This document shows positions 17,104 to 26,289 of a DNA stretch of 56,771 nucleotides, in pieces. Within the stretch, counting starts at the first letter, position 1, and each line of letters opens with the position of its first letter. The DNA is taken from contig DBTX01000078.1 of the NCBI GenBank assembly GCA_002307275.1, positions 134,036-190,806 on the forward strand, read 5' to 3'. The notes under the pieces were generated by a model. It had not been told where the DNA came from. It did not search any database and was given only the letters and a program-made list of their open reading frames with translations. Origin of the DNA: Hungateiclostridiaceae bacterium UBA1305. GTDB taxonomy: Bacteria > Bacillota > Clostridia > Acetivibrionales > DTU013. Made by a program: the position numbers and the translations under genes.

Positions 17104-17694
17104 CTAACCCTTTTGCCCCATTTCCCGCCTGCCTTCAACAACCCCTTTGCGTCCTATAACGTTGAGCACAGTCAGGAGCAATATCTTAAAATCAAGTAAG
17201 ACAGACCAGTTCTCTGCATAATATCTATCATACTCTACTTTCACCGGTATTTCCAGTTCATCACGGCCATTCACCTGCGCCCAGCCGGTCAGCCCCGGCC
17301 TCATTTTATGCACACCATACTGTTCCCGGAGCATTATCAGATCATCCTGATTGTACAGAGCCGGCCTTGGCCCGACCAGGCTCATTTCGCCCTTTATTAT
17401 ATTAAAAAGCTGCGGCAGCTCATCCAGACTTGTCTTTCTCAAAACTCTGCCAACAGGGGTAATAAACGCATCCGGTTTCTCAAGCAGATGTGTCGGTACA
17501 TTTGAGGGGGTACCCGTATACATGGTACGGAATTTCAATATATAAAATTCCTTCCTTCCATGTCCAATCCTTCTCTGCCTGAAAAAGACAGGTCCCTGTG
17601 AGGTAAGCTTGATGAGCAGCACTAAAACAAGCATGAATGGCAATCCAATAATGCAAACTATTGAACATATAACTATATCAAAAAGCCTTTTCAT
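17104..17694 (-). CDS. initiating undecaprenyl-phosphate sugar-1-phosphate transferase (PglC-type)
   Basis: A 196-aa single-domain bacterial sugar transferase with one reentrant membrane helix at the N-terminus (about 7-30). Hallmarks: FRQRRIGHGRKEFYILKFRTM, DELPQLFNIIKGEMSLVGPRP and GLTGWAQVNGR. Such enzymes load the first sugar phosphate onto undecaprenyl phosphate at the inner face of the membrane. The small size matches PglC/WecP-type enzymes rather than the long WbaP type. Pairing with the dehydratase before it suggests the first residue is a di-deoxy amino sugar (QuiNAc or FucNAc family), which is inference. Confidence 0.9.
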   Translation of the reverse strand: MKRLFDIVICSIVCIIGLPFMLVLVLLIKLTSQGPVFFRQRRIGHGRKEFYILKFRTMYTGTPSNVPTHLLEKPDAFITPVGRVLRKTSLDELPQLFNIIKGEMSLVGPRPALYNQDDLIMLREQYGVHKMRPGLTGWAQVNGRDELEIPVKVEYDRYYAENWSVLLDFKILLLTVLNVIGRKGVVEGRREMGQKG

Positions 17695-17856
17695 TCTCCA
17701 TTACCCTCACAATCTAATAGCTTTAACATATCTATTTTAACTGCTTAAGCCAGTATGTCAAATGCAAAATCAGGTATGGATAGCTATAGTCAGATATACT
17801 TCCATATCATTATACAGCAAATCGGCCCCAAAAAGAGTGTCAGTTGCATTTTGAAA

Positions 17857-19362
17857 TTAAGTTTTAATATTAGTTGTTTGGGAAATATATACATCTAATT
17901 TATCTAAAAGAATTCTTCGGCTGAAGTTTTTATCGAAATAAGCTCTGCCCCTTTTGCCCATTTCTACAAGCTCTTCCAAGGGCATCCTGCTCATGTCTGA
18001 AATCAACTTCGCCAGTTCGGCCGCATTCTCTCCCCGGCATGCGAAACCGGCATCCGCATCCGTTACAATGCGGGCTCCCTCTCCATTCAAGGCTGCTATG
18101 ACCGGTTTCCCGGATGCAAGATAGGATTGTACTTTTGCAGGTAATGTCAGCGAAAATAATTCCTCATTTTTCAGAGAGACCAGAAGTGCACTTGCCAGAC
18201 CATAGTAATAAGGCATCTCCTCCACAGGCTTTCTTCCCATAAGATGAAAAACATCCATCAATCCTCTTTTGTTCACTTCCAGTTCAACCCATGATTTTAA
18301 TCTGCCGTCACCGAGGATAATCCATTGAATACTCCTGCCTTTTTCTTTTTTCAACAGCTCCGCCGCTTCAAGCAATGTACCGAACCCTTGGGCTTCGCCG
18401 ATATTACCGGCAAAAACAATCTTGAAATCGTCCGGTTTCATTTCCGGAAGCTCATGGGTTTTTAGTTCGCCTGCAACTGGCTTTTCAATATCTATAGCTG
18501 TTTCTTTAGTCTCTATCGTTTTCTCTTTAGTCTCTATAGCTGTCTCTTCTGTATTTATCGCTATCTCTTCTATATTTGTAGCTATCTCTTCTATATTTGT
18601 AGCTGTCTCTTTTGTCTCTATCGTTTTCGCTTTAATCTCTGTCGTTTTCGCTTTTGTCTCTATAGCTGTCTTTTCAGTAACTATCTTCTCTGTAACCTTT
18701 GCCCTGACGAACATACCCGCTTCGATTTCAGTGCAGGAATCGTTCACGGCGAAAATATCTTCCGCCCACTGCGGCCAATATTCGACCTTTTCCGGGTCTG
18801 CTCCTCTTGATATAATCATTTGAATGAATCCTCTGGAGGATGTCAGAATTAAATCACATCTTTTATAAATAAAAGACACCACTTTGCCCATCAGCCCATA
18901 GGTTCCGCCTTCACCTGTACCCCCTGCAGCCGCCATGCTTTCGGGCCATAAATCAAGGACATAATGGATCAATGGAGCCTTTTTCAGTCTCTTAAGGAAA
19001 ATTGCCGGAAGCGACATCGTCACAGGTGATAGTTGATAAGTAAAAATAATATCATAGCTTCCCCGGCAGACAAATGGCGCCAGGATCGTTGCCAGGACAG
19101 CAAACGACAAATAATTAAGCATAAGTTGCATGCCTTTGCCTCTTCGCCGGGGAATAAGCGGAATTCTTACGATCTCGATTCCATAATGAACTTCTTTTAA
19201 AGGATGAAAAATACCATACCCTTTGTAAAACTTCCCTTCAGGGTAATTCGGTATCCCTGTAAGGACTGTTACCTCATGTCCCTTCTCACGGAGGCCCTGG
19301 CACACATCCATGATTCTGAATGGCTCCGGCCAGAAGTATTGACACACAACAAGAATTTTCAT
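17857..19362 (-). CDS. GT4 glycosyltransferase with an internal 7-residue repeat insert
   Basis: A 501-aa GT-B enzyme of the WcaI/WbuB-like GT4 group: it begins MKILVVCQYFWPEPFR, and the C-terminal half has FAGNIGEAQGFGTLLEAA, the nucleotide-sugar region ILGDGRLKSW and the SLKNEELF...PAKVQSYLASGKPVI pattern. WbuB-like enzymes transfer L-FucNAc to a lipid-linked sugar, which fits the capEFG genes next door. Family members have about 400 residues. The excess is a low-complexity insert at about residues 221-294 made of about ten KETAIET-like heptads, between the two Rossmann domains. Both domains look intact, so activity may be retained. Confidence 0.9.
   Translation of the reverse strand: MKILVVCQYFWPEPFRIMDVCQGLREKGHEVTVLTGIPNYPEGKFYKGYGIFHPLKEVHYGIEIVRIPLIPRRRGKGMQLMLNYLSFAVLATILAPFVCRGSYDIIFTYQLSPVTMSLPAIFLKRLKKAPLIHYVLDLWPESMAAAGGTGEGGTYGLMGKVVSFIYKRCDLILTSSRGFIQMIISRGADPEKVEYWPQWAEDIFAVNDSCTEIEAGMFVRAKVTEKIVTEKTAIETKAKTTEIKAKTIETKETATNIEEIATNIEEIAINTEETAIETKEKTIETKETAIDIEKPVAGELKTHELPEMKPDDFKIVFAGNIGEAQGFGTLLEAAELLKKEKGRSIQWIILGDGRLKSWVELEVNKRGLMDVFHLMGRKPVEEMPYYYGLASALLVSLKNEELFSLTLPAKVQSYLASGKPVIAALNGEGARIVTDADAGFACRGENAAELAKLISDMSRMPLEELVEMGKRGRAYFDKNFSRRILLDKLDVYISQTTNIKT
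18480..18705 (-). repeat. 21-bp minisatellite inside the GT4 gene
   Basis: About ten imperfect 21-bp units encode heptads such as ETKEKTI, ETKETAI and TNIEEIA. The unit length preserves the frame. Copies TNIEEIA-TNIEEIA are adjacent and nearly identical at DNA level, indicating recent slippage. Confidence 0.85.
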
Positions 19363-19392
19363 ATATACCTTTAACCCCTAACGCCTGGCGTC

Positions 19393-20520
19393 TTAATCCT
19401 TGTACCAGACAACCCTGTTAATGATTTTGATATAGCTCTCTACAAGCTTTACAACCTTCATTGACACATTTGTATCCCTGTAATCCACGGGTAATTCTCT
19501 ATGCGTTTCGTCAAAAAAACTGTCCCTTGCAATATGGATGGCCCGGAGTATACTATCACCGTCAATCCCGCCAATGACAATCGATCCCTTGTCCAACACC
19601 TCGGGCCTTTCCGTACTTGTCCGCATCAGTACCGCCGGGAACTGCATAATCGCAGACTCTTCACTAAGTGTTCCACTGTCTGACAATACACAAAAAGCAT
19701 TCTTCTGGAGTTTGTTATAATCAAAAAAGCCAAACGGAGGTAAATTCTTAATGAGCGTATCAAATACAACACCCCTTTCCTTTATCCTGTTAAGACTTCT
19801 GGGATGTGTTGAATAAATCACAGGGAGCCTGAACTCGACAGCTACCTGGTTAAGCGCGTCAACAAGGGAATCAAAGTTATTTCGTATGTCAATATTCTCT
19901 TCCCTGTGCGCGCTGACAATAATGTATCGTCCCGTGGCAAGTCCCAGCTTATCCAGAACCGCACTTTCATCGATCTGCTTCTTGTATGCTTGAAGCACCT
20001 CAGGCATGGGAGACCCGGTTACATGGATATGCTCCTTCCTGAAGCCTTCACTCAGAAGATAACGCCTGCTGTGCTCAGTATATGGAAGATTGATGTCGCT
20101 GATATGGTCGACGATCTTGCGGTTAATCTCCTCCGGAACATTCTGGTCAAAGCACCTGTTACCGGCCTCCATATGAAAAATAGGTATTTTAAGTCTTTTC
20201 GCCGGAATTGTACTCAGAGCGCTGTTGGTATCCCCGAGCACCAGCAATGCATCCGGTTTTTCCTGCTGCAATACTTTATAGCTTTTGGCAATAATGTTTC
20301 CCATGGTTTCGCCAAGATCCCCGCCTGCTGCGTTAAGAAAATGATCCGGCTTCCTTAATTCCAGTTCCTTAAAAAAAATCTCATTCAGTTCATAATCCCA
20401 GTTTTGTCCGGTATGAACCAGAATATGCTCAAAGTATTTGTCAAAAGCCTTTATAACAGCAGACAAGCGGATAATTTCCGGCCTTGTTCCCAATATCGTC
20501 ATAACTTTGGTTTTTTTCAT
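19393..20520 (-). CDS. capG: UDP-GlcNAc 2-epimerase family enzyme for UDP-L-FucNAc (CapG/WbjD/FnlC)
   Basis: A 375-aa WecB-like epimerase with GTRPEIIR, HTGQNWDYELNE, VLGDTNSAL, HMEAGNRCFD, SAHREENID and LSDSGTLSEES, a pattern typical of the CapG branch. It performs the last 2-epimerisation in the pathway from UDP-GlcNAc to UDP-N-acetyl-L-fucosamine, in the cytoplasm. The two other enzymes, capF and capE, are immediately upstream on the same strand, so the three-step pathway is complete. The start ATG at 20520 has a GAGGTG site. Confidence 0.92.
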   Translation of the reverse strand: MKKTKVMTILGTRPEIIRLSAVIKAFDKYFEHILVHTGQNWDYELNEIFFKELELRKPDHFLNAAGGDLGETMGNIIAKSYKVLQQEKPDALLVLGDTNSALSTIPAKRLKIPIFHMEAGNRCFDQNVPEEINRKIVDHISDINLPYTEHSRRYLLSEGFRKEHIHVTGSPMPEVLQAYKKQIDESAVLDKLGLATGRYIIVSAHREENIDIRNNFDSLVDALNQVAVEFRLPVIYSTHPRSLNRIKERGVVFDTLIKNLPPFGFFDYNKLQKNAFCVLSDSGTLSEESAIMQFPAVLMRTSTERPEVLDKGSIVIGGIDGDSILRAIHIARDSFFDETHRELPVDYRDTNVSMKVVKLVESYIKIINRVVWYKD

Positions 20521-20542
20521 TATCGCACCTCATTATACTTCT

Positions 20543-21673
20543 CTAAACTTCTCTATAATAAGTATCCGGATCTTCCGGATCGAAAAGCCGGCTCGACCAG
20601 AAAATAACAATCATTTCACCATCTCCAAGGTTCTCAATGGAATGTGTATATCCCGGCGGAATATCGACTACTTCAATTCTTTTATCAGAAACAGTATAAG
20701 AAATTATTTCATCGCTTAAAACATTTCTAAGCTTTATTACCGCCTCACCCTGTACCAGACAGAACTTTTCCACCTTGCTGTCATGATAATGGTTCCCCCT
20801 GGTAATGTTCTTATAAGAGCGGGAGATGAATATCTGTCCGCTGTGTTTGGAACGGATCAGTTCAAAAAGATTTCCCCTGTTATCCGACTTCATATCTGCC
20901 GCATAGGATAATTCATTTTTATCAATATAAGATATATAAGTGGAATGCAAACATTGCATAAATTCATCCGACAAATCCGGCAGCACGCCGGTCTTCCGGA
21001 TATCCCCCAATTGATAAATTCTATCCGCCAATCCGGAAAGCGTTGTTTCAAATACCCTCCGAACCGTGTAAAAGCCATCATCGTCCTGAGCAAGACCGGA
21101 TCGGTTTCCCGCTAAAATACCGGTAAAGGCATTCACAACATCATCAACATACACCAGCTTCAATTTTCTATCCGGATCGGAAATGCTTATGTCAAGGCCA
21201 TGAGAAATATTATGGCAAAAGGTGGCCACCACAGAATTGTAGTTTGGCCTGCACCATTTGCCAAATACATTCGGCAATCTGAATATATAGCTTTTTGCGC
21301 CTGTCTGCTCCGAGTAGCCTGCAACCGCATTCTCCGCCTGTCTCTTACTGATCCCGTACGGATTGTCAAGCACTGCCTGTATGGAGGAGGCCAGAACAAT
21401 CGCAGGCGTTTTTTCCTGCTCCCGCAGCCTGGAAACAAGCATGTTTGTGAGTGCATAGTTTCCGTGGATAAATTCATCATCATTCTGCGGCCTGTTTACT
21501 CCTGCCAGATGATAAATGACATCACTCTTTGTGGCATATGCAAAAAGTGTTTCCACGTTATCGTTCATTTCAAAGGTTTTGACTTCAACATCGGTAATTC
21601 TGGATAGCGCCTCCAGCAAATTTTTACCGATAAAACCACCGGAACCTGTTACAAGTATCTTTTTCATAGCCAT
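20543..21673 (-). CDS. capF: CapF-type bifunctional reductase/epimerase with C-terminal cupin
   Basis: A 376-aa protein: N-terminal SDR domain with TGSGGFIGKN and HLAGVNRPQ (about 1-245), C-terminal cupin (about 255-370) with the metal-site pattern GNHYHDSKVEKF and PPGYTHSIENLG. In CapF the cupin performs 3-epimerisation and the SDR domain a C4 reduction, converting the CapE product toward UDP-L-talNAc. Full-length and intact. It is 22 bp upstream of capG. The start could be the ATG at 21673 or the second ATG two codons later, which has better spacing to GGAAAGAG. Confidence 0.93.
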   Translation of the reverse strand: MAMKKILVTGSGGFIGKNLLEALSRITDVEVKTFEMNDNVETLFAYATKSDVIYHLAGVNRPQNDDEFIHGNYALTNMLVSRLREQEKTPAIVLASSIQAVLDNPYGISKRQAENAVAGYSEQTGAKSYIFRLPNVFGKWCRPNYNSVVATFCHNISHGLDISISDPDRKLKLVYVDDVVNAFTGILAGNRSGLAQDDDGFYTVRRVFETTLSGLADRIYQLGDIRKTGVLPDLSDEFMQCLHSTYISYIDKNELSYAADMKSDNRGNLFELIRSKHSGQIFISRSYKNITRGNHYHDSKVEKFCLVQGEAVIKLRNVLSDEIISYTVSDKRIEVVDIPPGYTHSIENLGDGEMIVIFWSSRLFDPEDPDTYYREV

Positions 21674-21741
21674 ACTCTTTCCGGGTCACCTTGCCGATTA
21701 ATTTGCAGATTGATTTGCAGATTAATATGCATACCCATTAA

Positions 21742-22068
21742 AATCCTTCATATAAAGACCGGTCTTGAAGCTCTTTTGTAATATCGTCCAGCTTTAACAA
21801 CAGCTTCTTTATTTCTTCAATATCCAGTCGGGCTGTATTGTGCGAGTTATAATCCTTAAATAAGAGCATAGTCTTGGAGCTCTTTTGTAATATAATCCAG
21901 TTTATACAGCAGCTTCTTTATTTCCTCAATATCCAGACGGAATGTATTGTGCGAATTGTAATCCTTAAATAAGAGCATAGTCTTGGAGCTCTTTTGTAAT
22001 ATAATCCAGTTTATACAGCAGCTTCTTTATTTCCTCAATATCCAGACGGACTGTATTATGCGAATTAT
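21742..22068 (-). repeat. 109-bp tandem triplication of the capE 3' end
   Basis: Three copies with an exact 109-bp period begin at 21742, 21851 and 21960; the last lies within the intact gene. Copies 21851 and 21960 differ at only three positions. The distal copy at 21742 is more diverged and encodes a different C-terminus (LQDRSLYEGF, stop). Because 109 is not a multiple of three, the extra copies are not read as a continuation of the gene. Confidence 0.95.
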
Positions 22069-22987
22069 AATCCTCAAATTCGGATACCCTGGATGTTCCT
22101 TCGACAAAGTATTTATTATAGTTTAAATCCCTGTTATCGGCAGGTATCCTGAAATAATCGCCCATATCTTCCGATCCGGCCATTTCCTCCCTCGTCAGCA
22201 GCGTCTCATAAAGCTTCTCCCCGTGACGCGTACCAATGACTCTGATATCATTGTTCGCATTAAAAAGCTCAAGCAATGCCTTAGCCAGGTCGAATATCGT
22301 TGAGGCCGGAGCCTTTTGTACAAATATATCCCCCTGCCTGCCATGTTCAAAAGCGTACAATACAAGATCCAACGCATTATCCAGGGACATCAGGAACCGG
22401 GTCATATTGGGATCAGTTACCGTCAGTGGCTTCCCTTCCCTGATCTGCTTAATAAAAAGCGGAATCACAGAGCCTCGTGAAGCCATAACATTTCCATACC
22501 TGGTACCACATAATGTAATGACGTTTTCGTCCAGATTCCTTGAGCGGGCAACCATTACCTTTTCCATCATCGCCTTGGAAATTCCCATGGCGTTAATCGG
22601 ATATACCGCCTTATCCGTACTTAAAACAATCACTTTTTTAACACCGCAGGCAACAGCGGCATTCAATACATTCTCCGCACCGATAATATTCGTCCTGACT
22701 GCTTCCATAGGGTAGAATTCGCACGAAGGCACCTGTTTGAGCGCCGCGGCGTGAAAAACATAATCAGCGCCGGCAAGCGCATACTTGATACTGTTATAAT
22801 CCCTTACATCTCCAATATAAAACTTAACCTTGTCATTATTCAGTTCAAGCCGCATGTCATCCTGTTTCTTTTCATCACGGCTGAATATGCGGATTTCAGC
22901 AATATCCGTATTCAGGAATCTTTTCAGCACCGCATTTCCGAATGAGCCTGTCCCACCGGTGATTAAAAGTGTCTTGCCTTTAAACAT
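21965..22987 (-). CDS. capE: UDP-GlcNAc 4,6-dehydratase/5-epimerase (CapE/FnlA)
   Basis: A 340-aa soluble SDR enzyme with TGGTGSFGNAVLKRF at the N-terminus, STDKAVYPINAMGISKAMMEKV in two overlapping blocks around the catalytic Lys, and GTRYGNVMASRGSVIPLF. It is the inverting 4,6-dehydratase that starts UDP-L-FucNAc synthesis from UDP-GlcNAc. The last about 100 bp, including the stop, are repeated twice downstream (period 109 bp). The diverged distal copy, ending DRSLYEGF, may be the ancestral 3' end, so the present C-terminus DYALI may be derived from a duplication. The catalytic core is complete. Confidence 0.93.
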   Translation of the reverse strand: MFKGKTLLITGGTGSFGNAVLKRFLNTDIAEIRIFSRDEKKQDDMRLELNNDKVKFYIGDVRDYNSIKYALAGADYVFHAAALKQVPSCEFYPMEAVRTNIIGAENVLNAAVACGVKKVIVLSTDKAVYPINAMGISKAMMEKVMVARSRNLDENVITLCGTRYGNVMASRGSVIPLFIKQIREGKPLTVTDPNMTRFLMSLDNALDLVLYAFEHGRQGDIFVQKAPASTIFDLAKALLELFNANNDIRVIGTRHGEKLYETLLTREEMAGSEDMGDYFRIPADNRDLNYNKYFVEGTSRVSEFEDYNSHNTVRLDIEEIKKLLYKLDYITKELQDYALI

Positions 22988-23136
22988 AACTGCACCCCGT
23001 TAATTCAGAATCCTTATTGCCACATAAATCCAATCTATATTATACTAAGTTATCTTTCATTTAGCCAGTTTCCTAACAGCTTTGACACCCTCCGTATTCA
23101 ATTGATACCATCACGTATCGATACTGCAATATTATT

Positions 23137-24312
23137 CTATATCAGACCGGAAACACTTTCCCATACCGCATCAAGAGAAACGTTTTGAATACAGGGAAAA
23201 GGTTCATTCTCCCGGATACGGTGGATACACTGCCAACTGCAGTTAAAGCAGTTCATCCGGTGCATCACACATACAGGCGCATTCTCAAGAGCACGCCCGC
23301 CGATTGAATAGGGTAAAAATCGCCCCATATGGCCGCCGCCCAATATACATACGGAAGCCGTCGAAACGGAAGCCGCTATATGAATGGAACCGGTATCATT
23401 ACTGATAAGCAGCTTTGCTTCCCTTATCACTTCGCATAAATCTTCAATGGTTGTTTTTCCGGCCAAATTCATAACAGGCATATCATCAGATAATGACAAA
23501 TAAATACGCTCGCATATCGCCCTCTCGCTATTACTGCCGCATATAACAGTAAGCCATCCGTTTTTCCGGTAAACTCTGCGCGCTATCTCGGAAAAACGTT
23601 CAGACGGCCACATTTTCCTGACCGTAATAGACCCGGGAAAAATAACAAAGTACGGCTTACCCGGCAATTCCAATTGTGGCGTACGTTTGGTCAGAACCGG
23701 AACGGAAGGCAAAAACTCTTCGTAGCCAAGGCCGCGTATAAATTCCGCATTTCGTTCAAGTTCCATTAATACACTTTTTGAAGCAGGTATCAGCTTCGTA
23801 TACCATTTATCGCTTATCTTTTTCTGCACACCGGTAATATTGGAACGATCACCCGAAGATCCTGCTTTTACAGGCGCTTTTGCCAATCTGACTATACTGT
23901 CTCCGACTGAGAACTCCCTGGAGTACGTGGGTTGAATGATAATATCGTATTCCATCGAGCAAATACTCTTCAATATATTGAACCGGTATGCCAGCTTACC
24001 GTAAAACTTATTTTTATCCAAAGTAATAACCTTATAGAAATAGTCGAAAGATTTAAATAAGGGGTAGGCGCTTTTATTGCACACGAACGTATACCTGTAA
24101 GTATCGGGCGGATAGATATTTGTCAACCCCTTTAAAGAATCCAGCCATAAAATTCCATCGCCAATTCCATCGACTCTGATCAGTAAAAGCTTTTTACGCT
24201 CATTTTCACATGGATTTGCCGCAGGTATTTTTATGAACAGCCTGAAGATACTATCAAACAAGTACAATATGTATTTCCAGATGTTTTTCGCTATTTTCTT
24301 CAACTTCTCCAT
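23137..24312 (-). CDS. GT9 (heptosyltransferase-like) glycosyltransferase
   Basis: A 391-aa GT-B enzyme of family GT9: RVDGIGDGILWLDSLKGL near the N-terminus and the C-terminal donor-site pattern LLISNDTGSIHIAASVSTASVCILGG. GT9 enzymes use ADP-heptose, and the ADP-heptose pathway lies a few genes upstream. Unlike E. coli WaaC/F, it ends with a cysteine cluster CFNCSWQC plus a further Cys about 13 residues later. A paralogue with the same cluster lies at 30949-32127. I choose the ATG at 24312 with AGGGTGA upstream; a GTG three codons earlier overlaps the stop of the preceding gene. Confidence 0.87.
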   Translation of the reverse strand: MEKLKKIAKNIWKYILYLFDSIFRLFIKIPAANPCENERKKLLLIRVDGIGDGILWLDSLKGLTNIYPPDTYRYTFVCNKSAYPLFKSFDYFYKVITLDKNKFYGKLAYRFNILKSICSMEYDIIIQPTYSREFSVGDSIVRLAKAPVKAGSSGDRSNITGVQKKISDKWYTKLIPASKSVLMELERNAEFIRGLGYEEFLPSVPVLTKRTPQLELPGKPYFVIFPGSITVRKMWPSERFSEIARRVYRKNGWLTVICGSNSERAICERIYLSLSDDMPVMNLAGKTTIEDLCEVIREAKLLISNDTGSIHIAASVSTASVCILGGGHMGRFLPYSIGGRALENAPVCVMHRMNCFNCSWQCIHRIRENEPFPCIQNVSLDAVWESVSGLI

Positions 24313-24317
24313 TTTTT

Positions 24318-25457
24318 TCACCCTATGTACGGCACATGTGCAAATTTATGGGCTTGAACTAATTTGTTAAAAATATCAACATGGACCGCTGTCATTTTCT
24401 CTATCGTATACCCGCGGATCGTATCCAGGCAGTTATCCGCCATTGCTTCCCTGATATCATCATGAGATAACAAGTACTCTGCCTTCTCAAAGAGGACCTC
24501 TTCATTATCTGCTTGTACTACAAATCCACTTTTATTATCCTCTATCAATTCCAATCCTGCAATACATTTGTCCGTCGTTATTACCGGCAAACCGCAGGCC
24601 ATCGCTTCATTAACCACCAGCCCCCAGATATCCTCCCGTGTAGGCAGGATAAACAAGTCTGAAGCCATATAGTACTGATATAATTCATCCATGCACTTGA
24701 ACCCAACCAGATGAACATTGGCGAGGAAATTTTGTCGGATCATTTCTGCCAACTCCTGCTCCAGCTCTCCCCCACCAATGATTAGCAGTGCATATTCAGG
24801 CTTCATACGGGTCCATGCCCGAATCAGAATATCAAATCCCTTTCTGTGAATAAACTGACCAACCGAAATAGCAATTTTATCCCCCTGAATACCAAGTTGA
24901 TTCCGAAGCTTTTTCTTCTCATCAAAATCAAGCTTTTTTGCTAATATATCCGTTTGGGTAATGGAACTGAAAGGAAATACATAAATGCCATCCTGCCTTG
25001 CGCCATATGCCACAAGGTACTCCGTAGTCTTCCCGCCCGAGCTTAGCCAGAATTCAGCAGAGCTTATCAGGTGCTTTTTCAGTTTTTCCTTTTTCCCTGT
25101 TCCGCTCTTAAAAAAACCGCCGTCCGCCTGAATAACAAAAGGCATCCCTTTTAATCTCAGCCACTCTATCGCCAGCATTCCCGTCGGCGTACTATAGTTT
25201 GATATGATTACAATCTGGTATTTACCTCTTTGCAGCCAGCGTAAAATAGTGGGGCAAAAGGACTTGTCCGCCTCAGTCCGTATACCCTTCAAAATGAACC
25301 CGCTAAAGTTTTTGAAAGTGCCCGCTGCCCAGTTTTTATCCCGATCGGATGCATTATTCATCTCAAACAAAACGGTTAGTTCAATTCTTTCTCCCAACCT
25401 GTTAAAAAAATCAACACGGTACGGAGATGGCACATTCGATAGCCAAAGTACTTTCAT
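24318..25457 (-). CDS. GT4 family glycosyltransferase
   Basis: A 379-aa GT-B enzyme. The N-terminus VLWLSNVPSPYRVDFFN and C-terminal motifs FIHRKGFDILIRAW, LLIIGGGELEQELAE, FILPTREDIWGLVVNEAMACGLPVI (E-x7-E pattern in the GT4 donor site) define the family. Donor and acceptor sugars cannot be read from sequence. It follows the GT11-type gene by 22 bp and slightly overlaps the GT9 gene after it, so it is co-transcribed. The start has a GAGGAATT site. Confidence 0.9.
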   Translation of the reverse strand: MKVLWLSNVPSPYRVDFFNRLGERIELTVLFEMNNASDRDKNWAAGTFKNFSGFILKGIRTEADKSFCPTILRWLQRGKYQIVIISNYSTPTGMLAIEWLRLKGMPFVIQADGGFFKSGTGKKEKLKKHLISSAEFWLSSGGKTTEYLVAYGARQDGIYVFPFSSITQTDILAKKLDFDEKKKLRNQLGIQGDKIAISVGQFIHRKGFDILIRAWTRMKPEYALLIIGGGELEQELAEMIRQNFLANVHLVGFKCMDELYQYYMASDLFILPTREDIWGLVVNEAMACGLPVITTDKCIAGLELIEDNKSGFVVQADNEEVLFEKAEYLLSHDDIREAMADNCLDTIRGYTIEKMTAVHVDIFNKLVQAHKFAHVPYIG

Positions 25458-25479
25458 AATTCCTCAATTCCTATTGCAT

Positions 25480-26289
25480 TCAGCCCGAACATACTTTAAA
25501 ATCCTGCAAATCAATTGCATGATCCCTGCTCATCAAGTGCAGGCACGGAACTTCTCCGTAAAATGACGCCCAATGAGAATATGTGCTCGGGGGGCCGATA
25601 ATTTTATCACATTTTGACAGCAAGTGCAGTTCATTAATGAAATTCTGCTTCGGAAACCAAAGTTTCACGTTCTCCGCTTCCATATTACCAAATTGCGTCT
25701 GGTCCAGGTTTTCATTCGAGCAAACGATGAACAGGATTTTGTTATCCGGCAATAATTTTGACATTTGCCGCATAAATGATATATACGTTTCATCATCATA
25801 ATAATACCTGCCCTCGGCCCAGGTTCTATAATCACCTCTGCGTATGTGCACACCGACGGCAACATCAAATTCTCTCCGTCTGTGTTCAAATTCCGATGAC
25901 ATCTCTTTTACAAGTTCAGCATTGATCGCAAAGTGTTGTCTTATTTCCGCTGCATGTTTAACAAAATTCTGAAAATCGCGAAACTCCCATCCCCATACCA
26001 AATAATCGTTTCTTCTAAGTACATCCTTCGCTTCTTCATTTTTTCCCTGGGAATCGATATTCATAATCTTTCCCCTGATGAGGCATAACACGCCTCTTGG
26101 CAAAGCTGTGAGAATTGAAAAAAAGCGTGCTTTTTCATTTTCTTTTTTCTGTGGGCTGAAATATTTCTTTAAATTCCAAAAGGTCGGATTGAAAAGTTCG
26201 ATATTATATTCTTTGCAGTATGCATAAAAATGTGCAAATTGGAAAAGTCTATTGCATGTCTGCCCGCATTTTCTTATAATTACTGTCAT
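25480..26289 (-). CDS. GT11-like alpha-1,2-fucosyltransferase-type enzyme
   Basis: A 269-aa protein beginning MTVIIRKCGQTCNRLFQFAH, which parallels the GGLGNQLFQYA start of GT11, and carrying the GDP-fucose-site motif VGVHIRRGDYR. Near the C-terminus CDKIIGPPSTYSHWASFYG matches the third conserved block. The first block departs from consensus (GQTCNRLFQF), so the donor may not be GDP-fucose; no GDP-fucose biosynthesis genes are in the window. The ATG overlaps the stop of the GT2 gene (ATGA), which fixes the start against a longer upstream reading. Confidence 0.8.
   Translation of the reverse strand: MTVIIRKCGQTCNRLFQFAHFYAYCKEYNIELFNPTFWNLKKYFSPQKKENEKARFFSILTALPRGVLCLIRGKIMNIDSQGKNEEAKDVLRRNDYLVWGWEFRDFQNFVKHAAEIRQHFAINAELVKEMSSEFEHRRREFDVAVGVHIRRGDYRTWAEGRYYYDDETYISFMRQMSKLLPDNKILFIVCSNENLDQTQFGNMEAENVKLWFPKQNFINELHLLSKCDKIIGPPSTYSHWASFYGEVPCLHLMSRDHAIDLQDFKVCSG

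Noticed and set aside
18422..18823. 133-aa plus-strand repetitive open frame rich in Ser/Val/Ile
   Set aside because: It is the antisense of the 21-bp repeat in the GT4 gene; the period of 21 keeps all frames open.
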